Source: AL-N1 sp039178835
GTDB lineage: Bacteria > Chloroflexota > Chloroflexia > Chloroflexales > Roseiflexaceae
NCBI GenBank assembly: GCA_039178835.1
Contig: JBCDFA010000075.1
Span: 1-24,972 of the forward strand
DNA: 24,972 nucleotides
Reading direction: 5' to 3'
Positions 15,729 through 22,490 of this stretch are shown one piece after another. Each line of letters opens with the position of its first letter. The stretch's first letter is position 1. Under the pieces are notes generated by a model, which made no database searches, was not told where the DNA came from, and worked only from the letters and a program-made list of their open reading frames with translations. A program made the translations under genes and the position numbers.

Positions 15729-16057
15729 TATCTTGCTCCTCGTGCGAACGGATTAAGCCCAGGGTTGTTGGAGGCGTGAAAGGCCAGAAGCTTCTACCTA
15801 TTTTCGGATTTTGGATAGAATAAGCCAAAATTCACTGCAGCGCCTGGTTATGTTGATACACATACAAGGCGTTCTGCCTTTTTAACCCATGTTGCACACG
15901 TGATGGGCATACATTCAATTTGGCACAAACTTACACCCCTGAGGATTTAACGACAACGATCTCATTTGAAAAAGCTTTCTTGAACAAACCAAACTTTTCT
16001 TTCCATCCAAGATTAGCAGTTCGTGTTAAAATTTTTATTGGATCGAGCTTAGTATTT
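15729..16057. other. 329-bp gap, no gene seen
   Basis: Contains the Shine-Dalgarno of the gene ending at 15216 and otherwise AT-richening DNA toward 16057. I see no convincing ORF, tRNA or long hairpin. Runs such as ATTTTTATTGG near 16030 and TTTTTATATAG near 16055 might aid termination of the minus-strand gene whose stop is at 16058, but there is no stem in front of them. The drop in GC begins here. Confidence 0.5.
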
Positions 16058-17275
16058 TTATATAGATTGCAACTTCTCTGCTATTACCTTTAATTCTCTA
16101 ATCATATCTCGCAGTTCTTCATCACTGAAGGGTATCTCAGTTTCATGAACAACGGTATTACGCACGTAAATGAGCTTCTTTAACGGAGCATAGATACTTT
16201 CGTCAATGATACCAATATCTCTTAATTCAATAGACGCAATCTTCACTCCGCGGAAACGGGACTTCTTGTTGTTTGTTTTTTCATTTAACAATCGATCTAG
16301 TTCAGACTCTACGATTTTCCAATACTGAATAAACTCGCCATATAATGCACTTCGACTAACTGCAATACTCTCTGCCAGAGAGTCACGTTCGTCCGCTGGC
16401 ACCACAATATTATCAATCTTGTTAATAGCTGACTCAATCGGTTGTCGAATCTCGGATGCAAGTTGATTTATTTCATCGAATTCTTGTTTATTTAGAGAAT
16501 TGTTGTGTGCAACCAGATTTCTCAATTCGTAAAGGCGTTTCCAACGTTTGGACAGGTAATCATCATCACAATCGACAACTTGTGAGAAGTATCGGGACCA
16601 ATTTGACCGTGGAATTAAAGACTGCATTTGACTAAGATCAAGGTCTTCTAATCTATCTATGCTTTTCAGTCTTCTATATAAAAGTTTTTCACCGTCGAAT
16701 GGGATTTGATATTCATCAAAAAGTACGTTAGCCAAATGAATGAAATCTGTTTCGTGGAGTATGCCAACTACTGAATTTTGTTTTCGACGACTCCGTTCAA
16801 CTGTTGCACGAAGTTCTTTTGGTATAGCTGTGTCACCCCAATCCATTCCAAGTCGAGTAAACATGAACTTGGTTATGAGTTTTCGCATAAGGTTTTCTAG
16901 CTCGTGAATTATTGGATACGCACGACTAGCATAGAAAAGTGAAATGTCATCCCATAAAACGAATAGTTTTCCCTCCGTTTTGTAGGCCATTGTTCGTACT
17001 GATCGCAACAAAGATACAAATTCATCGATGCGACTCACTTCATTGCAACGTAACCGAATATGAAAAAACCTTTGACTTTGCTCTTCGACTTCACCGACTT
17101 GTAATTCATATTGAACGGATAACTTCTTGTAGGATAGGTGCTCCTCTGTAATTTGAATATCTGCATCTGAGGATAACAAACGGTTGAATGTGACAGCGCT
17201 ATTACAAAAGTTGCCCTTAATTGGTGTCACAATAAAATACTCAACGGTGAGTAAGTTCCAGTTCTCAGTATTCAT
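16058..17275 (-). CDS. Uncharacterised protein with two HEPN-type RxxxxH motifs
   Basis: 405 residues. Residues 1-110 are a strand-rich domain that I do not recognise. About 120-290 is helical, beginning Y-P-I-I-H-E-L-E-N-L-M-R-K-L and ending with Y-E-L-R252-N-L-V-A-H257-N. About 305-400 repeats the scheme: F-I-Q-Y-W-K-I-V-E-S-E-L-D-R-L-L, then L-I-Y-V-R372-N-T-V-V-H377-E. An R-x4-H motif at the end of a helix, after a helical E-L-E-N/E-S-E-L-D segment, is the hallmark of HEPN domains, many of which are RNases in toxin-antitoxin, Abi and CRISPR systems. One 60-base line inside it is about 37% GC by my count, versus about 58% in lgt, suggesting transfer. AGGAG lies about 10 bases upstream of the start. 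Confidence 0.65.
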   Translation of the reverse strand: MNTENWNLLTVEYFIVTPIKGNFCNSAVTFNRLLSSDADIQITEEHLSYKKLSVQYELQVGEVEEQSQRFFHIRLRCNEVSRIDEFVSLLRSVRTMAYKTEGKLFVLWDDISLFYASRAYPIIHELENLMRKLITKFMFTRLGMDWGDTAIPKELRATVERSRRKQNSVVGILHETDFIHLANVLFDEYQIPFDGEKLLYRRLKSIDRLEDLDLSQMQSLIPRSNWSRYFSQVVDCDDDYLSKRWKRLYELRNLVAHNNSLNKQEFDEINQLASEIRQPIESAINKIDNIVVPADERDSLAESIAVSRSALYGEFIQYWKIVESELDRLLNEKTNNKKSRFRGVKIASIELRDIGIIDESIYAPLKKLIYVRNTVVHETEIPFSDEELRDMIRELKVIAEKLQSI

Positions 17276-17311
17276 TATTTGTATCTGACTCCTGGTTTGC
17301 TACTCATATGT

Positions 17312-17340
17312 TTTATGAAAATATAGATTAGACGTCCCAA
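17312..17340 (-). promoter_or_regulatory. Candidate promoter for the HEPN-type gene
   Basis: Minus-strand TTGGGA (17335-17340) and CATAAA (17312-17317) are 17 bp apart, 36 bases before the start codon. The match is only moderate. It lies between the conserved repeat element and the gene. Confidence 0.3.
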
Positions 17341-17373
17341 CTGGTAAATAGCCCGACCACAATCTCGCTATCC

Positions 17374-17955
17374 CTATGTGTCACACAGCCGTAGCCGTTC
17401 GCATATCTCGACGTAATACAACACGATTGCGATATTCTAGACAGATGTACATCGGTATATACCATTATACACAATCACGCATTATTATGCCGTAAGAAAA
17501 CAGCCCTGATACCAAACGATGTGTGTTCACTCCACCGGATAAGGCCCCTCGGCAAATTGCGTTGCGTGATACCCTTTTGCACCAACCGCATGGGCCAGCG
17601 GACTCAGGAGGCCCTGATCTGCTTTCAATCGCTCAAGTATCGTCTCAAAGGTATACTGCGGCTGCCATACCAAATCATTCCGCGCCCGTCCATTTACGTA
17701 TACCCGATCAATGCCCGCAAACATCTTCCATCCACGACGTGCACACTCCCCTTCATAGTGGGCAATGCGCTGTTTGAGAAAAGACGGCGCATCAGTACGC
17801 AAGTTAGACAGATCACTGTGAGTAAAGGGCGTCGTAGCACTGATGATGTAGCGCACAAAACCAATTGTAGAGGCTTTGTGCATCCCCAGAATATGAGCAC
17901 TCACCACATCTGAAATGTCCACCCGACGATACAGAAATTCACTGGCTTTGATATT
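17374..17955. repeat. Direct repeat, left copy (582 bp)
   Basis: Aligns without a gap to 20404-20985 at an offset of 3030. The first 153 bp (17374-17526, non-coding) differ at 4 positions. The next 429 bp (epimerase 3' coding part) differ at 54 positions. Similarity extends with small indels to about 17345. It ends abruptly at ATATT (17955), after which the two sequences are unrelated. Confidence 0.95.
17527..17955 (-). pseudogene. 3' fragment of an NAD-dependent epimerase/dehydratase gene
   Basis: Encodes the last 142 residues of a protein otherwise complete at 20557-21540; 122 of the 142 are identical by my count. The fragment lacks the cofactor-binding Rossmann half and the Y-x-x-x-K site, so it cannot be an active dehydrogenase. 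The frame continues upstream to a TTG at 17973, but that codon lies in unrelated sequence without a Shine-Dalgarno. There are no internal stops or frameshifts. Most of the 54 base differences from the full gene do not change the residue, so the two sequences diverged while both were still under selection. Breakage of this copy would then be more recent than the duplication. Confidence 0.85.
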
Positions 17956-18149
17956 TTGTGCTTTTAATTTCAATAATTAGCATATAACGTCAGAAGTGAG
18001 GGGCCACAACCTTGGCCCCAGTGACTGTAACGAGCATACCTAACTGTGGCAATCGGTGCAAGTTACGTTATTGTAGGTGGTTGCGGTCTCTTCATGCGAA
18101 TTGCTAGGTGCATCACAGATTATCACCTATGAACTTATTCTCAGATCCC

Positions 18150-18289
18150 CATGTGTTACATCATCTCCGGTCCCGTGATTCCTGCATCATATCTTGATAC
18201 AAGACTATTGTGATATTTTCGACAGATGTACGTTGACATACGCCGACGTACATAATTACGTGTTGCAATACTGTGGGAAAACAACCATG
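18150..18289. repeat. Third, diverged copy of the non-coding element
   Basis: Aligns with 17374-17526 and 20404-20556 in the same orientation with several indels. The best-kept core is GATATTYTNGACAGATGTAC (18212-18231 here; 17431-17450 and 20461-20480 in the others). Flanking matches are CATATCTYGA upstream and GAAAACA downstream. All three copies lie 3' of a minus-strand gene. Confidence 0.6.
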
Positions 18290-18348
18290 CACGCAGCACC
18301 GAAGAAACTCGCATAGCCTGGATGAGACATTCTGTTTTATTCATCAGC

Positions 18349-18379
18349 GGTGCCCTCCGCAAGAGATGCGGAGGGCACC
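18349..18379. terminator. Strong hairpin after the tautomerase gene
   Basis: GGTGCCCTCCGC (18349-18360) and GCGGAGGGCACC (18368-18379) form a perfect 12-bp GC-rich stem with a 7-base loop. It starts 24 bases after the minus-strand tautomerase stop. The minus strand continues GCTGATGAATAAAAC with no U-run, so termination would be non-canonical. Confidence 0.55.
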
Positions 18380-18402
18380 GGTCACACCCCCATAGTGCGT
18401 AG

Positions 18403-18807
18403 TTATGTTTCGTTCTTCGATTCACGCACATGATCCGCATATGCTACACCCAGCCCGAGTGACCAATCCATGTACGAGTTTTCGGTGAGTGCAATCATGA
18501 TGTCGTCTGCACGAAACCCTGCAGCAACGCCACTGTCTGCGATGTGTCGAAAAAGATGTCGCTTTTGGTCATCAGTGCGTCCCTGCAAGAATATTATTTC
18601 AATGATACATGCGTCTTGAGAGCGGTTTACACCGCCAAAAGTTGGATCAAGAATCATTTCTTCAGTTTCAAAACGCAAGATAAGCTGAAACAAATCTTTT
18701 GGCGGCACGTTGCAGGTAGTAACGAGCGCATCTTGTGCAGCCTCCGCAAGAGATTTTACCATCTCAAAAGGAAGGTGTTTAGGTGCTGAGATTCGAGTAA
18801 GTGGCAT
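18403..18807 (-). CDS. Tautomerase-family protein
   Basis: 134 residues. It begins M-P2-L-T-R-I-S, with the catalytic Pro exposed after Met removal as in the 4-oxalocrotonate tautomerase superfamily. The rest matches the longer single-chain (about 130 residues) tautomerases: L-A-E-A-A-Q-D-A-L-V, V-P-P-K-D-L-F-Q-L-I, D-P-T-F-G-G-V-N-R-S-Q-D, I-I-E-I-I-F-L-Q-G-R-T-D-D-Q-K, and T-E-N-S-Y-M-D-W-S-L-G. Cytosolic; substrate unknown. A strong AAGGAG sits about 8 bases before the ATG. It lies within the segment bounded by the direct repeats, between the GNAT gene and the hairpin at 18349. Confidence 0.85.
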   Translation of the reverse strand: MPLTRISAPKHLPFEMVKSLAEAAQDALVTTCNVPPKDLFQLILRFETEEMILDPTFGGVNRSQDACIIEIIFLQGRTDDQKRHLFRHIADSGVAAGFRADDIMIALTENSYMDWSLGLGVAYADHVRESKNET

Positions 18808-18879
18808 GGTATGAACTCCTTTTAGATTTGCTGTTTGCTTGATTGATCAGGGATATATGAGAGTCTGTGAACACACGAC

Positions 18880-19791
18880 TCAATCCATAAGATTTAGGGA
18901 GTATCTAAACGACCGTTTGACGCTCACTGGTTTCAATGACTCATATAGAAAGTTAGAGATATTCGGTTCTGCATTGGAGGCAATCCACGCACTTTCGACA
19001 CCTATACTGTAAAGTCGTTTGAAACACTCTTTGGCTAGGGCTTTCCCAAAGCCATTTCTTCTGTAATCTGTATGAACACCCATCGGCTCGATGTACCCAG
19101 ACTTGGGATTATGTTCTTCAACCCACCCCATACAGTATGCGACGCTCTCGCCCTGGGGGTTCACAATCACCAAATCCAAATCCGCCTGATAGCCGGGGGA
19201 ACTTTGAAGCGAACGTAAACGGGCCTCAGAGAAAGTGGGATTGTCAAAGGCATTGTGCACCAGCTTGACCCGGCTCTCATAATGCCCATAGTCTGAAAAA
19301 CGCATTAATCTGAACCCTGGCTCCAGATTGTAGGAGAAATTATATTGTTCCAGGGCGTACGTTCTAACATTTTCCTCATGACCGTCCTCATAAAAGCCAG
19401 CAGCCATCAATTGTTCAATTTTTGTTTGGCCATAAGTGAAGACGGCAGTGCTGATCTTGGTCTTTCCTTGTGCCCAGAATGCAAGCCCCCAATTCAATAC
19501 TTCAGGGAACAGTGACCAGAAACTTGGATGCACCACAATGAAGAAATCATCTCTGCCGTATTCAGAGATGAATAAACCCACAACCTGGTCTGTTTCAGTT
19601 TTCCAATAGCGAGCGTTGGTCTGAAAAAAATCTACCTCCTTTTCGGCATGGACATTGTAACGCCAATAATCCATTCGGCCAGGTTCCCAGTTATTATCAA
19701 TATCAGGGTAGGTTTCAACTTCTAGCAACAGTTCCTTGATGAGTTGGTATTCAGTATCGTTATTTGTGAATGAATAATCCGTGATCTTCAT
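18880..19791 (-). CDS. GNAT-family N-acetyltransferase, probably two-domain
   Basis: 303 residues, about twice a single GNAT domain. The C-terminal half carries the acetyl-CoA motif: Y-I-E-P-M-G-V-H-T-D-Y-R-R-N-G-F-G-K-A-L at about 232-251, with R/Q-x-x-G-x-G/A equivalent R-R-N-G-F-G, then L-Y-S-I-G-V-E-S-A-W-I-A-S-N-A-E-P and N-F-L-Y-E-S-L, as in acetyltransferases acting on amines. The N-terminal half has a degenerate GNAT pattern (V-V-G-L-F-I-S-E-Y...F-F-I-V-V-H-P-S-F-W) with no clear CoA loop. GGAGG lies about 6 bases before the ATG. Acceptor substrate unknown. Confidence 0.85.
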   Translation of the reverse strand: MKITDYSFTNNDTEYQLIKELLLEVETYPDIDNNWEPGRMDYWRYNVHAEKEVDFFQTNARYWKTETDQVVGLFISEYGRDDFFIVVHPSFWSLFPEVLNWGLAFWAQGKTKISTAVFTYGQTKIEQLMAAGFYEDGHEENVRTYALEQYNFSYNLEPGFRLMRFSDYGHYESRVKLVHNAFDNPTFSEARLRSLQSSPGYQADLDLVIVNPQGESVAYCMGWVEEHNPKSGYIEPMGVHTDYRRNGFGKALAKECFKRLYSIGVESAWIASNAEPNISNFLYESLKPVSVKRSFRYSLNLMD

Positions 19792-19954
19792 ACTCCCTCC
19801 AGTCGCGCAACAGCGAGATAAGTCACGTCGGTCTGCTGACCAATCCCGTCTGTGGTGCGTAGTTACGTTGTCGCAGATGTCGTGTCTACCCCACTGTTAG
19901 GCCTGTTTCTTCAAGATTACTCGGTTTCACAGCTTTGCGTTCATTGCATCATTA

Positions 19955-20347
19955 TCAGGTGTTTTCGGATTTTTCGTTGGGAATAACAATCTCAACAGTG
20001 CCGCCCCCCTGATCACATGGGTAATCATACGGCTCTGCCTCAAACCACTCAAATTCTAATTCCAGCCTATCTCCTACCAGAGTGATTTCACCCTCGCCAG
20101 AGATAACCGTGTTGGTAGTCTCTAGTGGGATTGCTGCAGCGGAAACAATGGCTGATTTTAGGCGGTCACAGAATTCTGAGTCGGCGATTGGTCTTCCATC
20201 AATTGAAAGCCTAATCTCCCTCCTGCCGCCAATCCATTCGGGGCCAATATCACACCGAACATCCCAAACAACATCGAGATAAGTTCCCTCGATTCGTTGA
20301 AGTAATTGCTGAAAAGATTCGATTTCAATTGTTGGGAGTTTGCACAA
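19955..20347 (-). CDS. Hypothetical acidic protein, about 130 residues
   Basis: Family not recognised. The sequence is acidic and strand-rich: L-D-V-V-W-D-V-R-C-D-I-G-P-E-W-I-G-G-R-R-E-I-R-L-S-I-D-G near 24-50, and G-E-I-T-L-V-G-D-R-L-E-L-E-F-E-W-F near 85-101, ending in a polar tail. The only start codon before an upstream stop is TTG at 20347, and its Shine-Dalgarno is poor, so the start is uncertain. It lies 56 bp downstream of the repeat element and is the last gene before the right direct repeat. Small acidic proteins of this look are often immunity or accessory proteins; this is a guess. Confidence 0.5.
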   Translation of the reverse strand: MCKLPTIEIESFQQLLQRIEGTYLDVVWDVRCDIGPEWIGGRREIRLSIDGRPIADSEFCDRLKSAIVSAAAIPLETTNTVISGEGEITLVGDRLELEFEWFEAEPYDYPCDQGGGTVEIVIPNEKSENT

Positions 20348-20403
20348 TGATAGGACTCGAAAAAAGTAAGCCGATTAATCAATAAATAGGCCGACCAATA
20401 TCT

Positions 20404-20985
20404 CTATGTGTCACACAGCCGTAGCCGTTCGCATATCTCGACGTAATACAACACGGTTGCGATATTCTGGACAGATGTACATCGGCATATACCATTATAC
20501 ACAATCACTCATTATTATGCCGTAAGAAAACAGCCCTGATACCAAACGATGTGTGTTCACTCCACCGGATAAGGCCCCTCGGCAAATTGCGTCGCGTGAT
20601 ACCCTTTTGCGCCAACCGCCCGCGCCAGCGGACTCATCAGGTCCTGATCTGCCTTCAATCGCTCAAGTATCGTCTCGAAGGTATACTGTGGTTGCCATCC
20701 CAACTCATTCCGTGCCCGTTCATTCACATACACCCGATCAATGCTCGGAAACATTTTCCACCCACGTCGTGCATAATCCTCTTCATAGTGGGCAATGCGC
20801 TGTTTGAGAACAGACGGTGCATCAGTCCGTAAGCCGTGCAGATCGTTCTCAGTAAAGGGTGTCGTAGCACTGATGATGTAGCGACCAAAACCAATAGTCG
20901 ATGCCTTTTGCATCCCCAGAATATGAGCACTCACCACATCTGAAATGTCTACCCGACGATATAGAAACTCATTGGTCTTGATATT
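20404..20985. repeat. Direct repeat, right copy (582 bp)
   Basis: Partner of 17374-17955. The non-coding part is 20404-20556 and includes an ATTATA (minus-strand TATAAT) at 20494-20499. The coding part is 20557-20985, which here is part of the intact epimerase gene. Same orientation as the left copy, so recombination between them would excise 3030 bp. Confidence 0.95.
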
Positions 20986-21540
20986 CGCATCCTCATATGC
21001 CTCCCGCATCTGCTTCTGGTCATCTTCTTCGGGGAAGAAGCGCGACGTTCGCAAGACCAGACAGGGCAGCCGATGCTTGCGATAGAACAATTGACAGAGG
21101 TTCTCGGCTGCGACCTTCGTGACGCCATAGATGTTTTTTGGAACAGGAACAACGTCCTCAGTGATCCATGCGGCGGGTGCTCCATCAGACGGTGTCAGTG
21201 CATCACCAAAAGTGCTGGTTGTGCTGGTGAAAATAAATGCCTCGACCCCTTCAGCCACCGCTTCTTCTAGCAGATTCAGGGTGCCAGTTATGTTCGTATC
21301 AACAAACTCCTGGTAACTATGCGTCACCACGTGTGGTTTGTGGAGCGTCGCGGTGTGGAGCACAGCCTGCACGCCTTCCATACAGCGTTTCACATGCTCT
21401 CGGTCAATGATCGAGCCGACGCTGTTGGTGAAGTTTGAGCTAATCAGATCAGTATTGATAATCTCGTGGTCTTCGTTTTGCAGGGTGCGGACCAACGCTT
21501 CACCAAGATGTCCGGCGCTCCCTGTGACTAAAATCCTCAT
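20557..21540 (-). CDS. NAD-dependent epimerase/dehydratase (extended SDR)
   Basis: 327 residues. N-terminal cofactor loop V-T-G-S-A-G-H-L-G at 5-13, D near 31 after strand 2 (I-I-N-T-D, NAD preference), H-T-A-T-L-H near 62, catalytic Thr/Ser region F-T-S-T-T-S-T-F-G, and Y-G-V-T-K as the Y-x-x-x-K pair. The C-terminal domain (186-327) includes R-R-V-D-I-S-D-V-V-S-A-H, which positions the sugar-nucleotide-like substrate in relatives. All catalytic elements are present. A truncated paralogue of residues 186-327 lies about 3 kb away at 17527-17955. Neighbouring genes do not define a sugar pathway. Confidence 0.9.
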   Translation of the reverse strand: MRILVTGSAGHLGEALVRTLQNEDHEIINTDLISSNFTNSVGSIIDREHVKRCMEGVQAVLHTATLHKPHVVTHSYQEFVDTNITGTLNLLEEAVAEGVEAFIFTSTTSTFGDALTPSDGAPAAWITEDVVPVPKNIYGVTKVAAENLCQLFYRKHRLPCLVLRTSRFFPEEDDQKQMREAYEDANIKTNEFLYRRVDISDVVSAHILGMQKASTIGFGRYIISATTPFTENDLHGLRTDAPSVLKQRIAHYEEDYARRGWKMFPSIDRVYVNERARNELGWQPQYTFETILERLKADQDLMSPLARAVGAKGYHATQFAEGPYPVE

Positions 21541-21604
21541 GGTTTGGTATTTCTCTCAGTCGTGTATTTGTTTTTGATTATCAAACGAACACTACCTCAC
21601 TCCA

Positions 21605-22450
21605 TCAGTGTTCAGATGCTTTTGTCCCTGGGCGCAGACACGCAGCCAGAGTAGCAAGGGTAGGCACAGTTCCAACGATGAGTGGTACTGCCCACTCTCG
21701 TAGTGGTGCCTCTACCGTGAAACGCTCGAATGGCTTCCAGACTGCCTGCTGGTGGTCATAATACAGCACCTGCCCACCTGCTTCCTGGACCAATGTAATT
21801 CCAGCAGCCACATCCCAGAGGGCTATCTGGGCAAACAGGCCAAAATGGAATGTGCCGGTTGTTATCATTGCAAACTCATAGGCTGTTGAGCCGAGCCAGC
21901 GCGACTCGCCCAGATAGCCCTGAAGCTCTAGGTCTGCGCCCCAGTCTCTCCAGAAATCACGGTCCTGCACACCGAGCAACCCTGGATGTAGCTCGGTCGA
22001 TGTTAGCGTTGGTAAGTGGTCTTGATTGTGATAGGCACCGCCACCAGCATGGGCATGCAGGATTGTGTCAGCAGCAGGTAGCCCGATCACACCCACCACT
22101 GGTCGACCATAATGCAACACGCCAACGGAGACAGCAAAGAGCGGAATGTGGTTGGTGAAATTGCGTGTTCCATCAATCGGATCGATCACCCAGAGCCATT
22201 CTGGCATCTGCGCAACATCGCTGCTTTCCTCGCCAAGCACTGCGTGGTCAGGAAACTGTTCAGCAACAGTCGTAACAAGCAACTGTTCGATGGTACGGTC
22301 AAGCTCTGTTACCGGATCAGCACCATGGATGTCTTTGAACGTAACCTCAACACTACTGCCATACTGGTCATACACCATCTGATTGGCCCGCTCAACGAAC
22401 GTGTATGCAGCCTGCTCGATAGTATGTAAAATCTCTTTATCTGGCAGCAA
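21605..22450 (-). CDS. Inositol-monophosphatase-family enzyme
   Basis: 281 residues with the full metal-binding set of the family: G-E-E-S at 73-76, W-V-I-D90-P-I-D93-G-T-R-N-F, and L-W-D213-V-A-A-G, followed by Q-E-A-G-G. Likely reactions are dephosphorylation of inositol phosphates, histidinol phosphate or 3'-phosphoadenosine 5'-phosphate; the sequence does not choose. No ATG is available in frame; the TTG at 22450 is the probable start, with GAGGAG about 9 bases upstream. It lies 40 bp after the S66 peptidase gene on the same strand, probably in one operon. Confidence 0.9.
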   Translation of the reverse strand: MLPDKEILHTIEQAAYTFVERANQMVYDQYGSSVEVTFKDIHGADPVTELDRTIEQLLVTTVAEQFPDHAVLGEESSDVAQMPEWLWVIDPIDGTRNFTNHIPLFAVSVGVLHYGRPVVGVIGLPAADTILHAHAGGGAYHNQDHLPTLTSTELHPGLLGVQDRDFWRDWGADLELQGYLGESRWLGSTAYEFAMITTGTFHFGLFAQIALWDVAAGITLVQEAGGQVLYYDHQQAVWKPFERFTVEAPLREWAVPLIVGTVPTLATLAACLRPGTKASEH

Positions 22451-22490
22451 AAGGCATGCTCCTCATTGCTTACGATAAAACTGTGCCATA

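Larger units (their letters stand above)
17974..18402. other. 429-bp gap holding a diverged repeat copy and hairpins
   Basis: No gene seen. It holds a 7-bp-stem hairpin GGGGCCA...TGGCCCC (18000-18019), the third, diverged copy of the non-coding element (about 18150-18289), and the strong hairpin at 18349-18379 next to the tautomerase stop. A 94-codon minus-strand ORF here has no homology I recognise and overlaps these structures. Confidence 0.6.

Noticed and set aside
15464..15823. A 119-codon plus-strand ORF
   Set aside because: It overlaps the minus-strand 170-residue gene that has a good Shine-Dalgarno; the product looks like random Arg/Ser/Pro-rich shadow sequence.
17527..17973. Reading the epimerase fragment as an intact 148-residue gene
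   Set aside because: The start would be a TTG in unrelated sequence without a ribosome site, and the cofactor and catalytic half is missing.
18000..18019. Hairpin GGGGCCA/TGGCCCC as a terminator
   Set aside because: It is far from any stop codon in the right orientation and has no T-run; kept only as a note in the gap description.
18395..19865. Shared 11-mer GTGCGTAGTTA at 18395-18405 and 19855-19865
   Set aside because: Both lie near gene ends and similarity hardly extends beyond the 11 bases; too short to claim a repeat.
17345..20985. A classical composite transposon or IS element
   Set aside because: The repeats contain part of a metabolic gene and no transposase, and I see no terminal inverted repeats at their ends.
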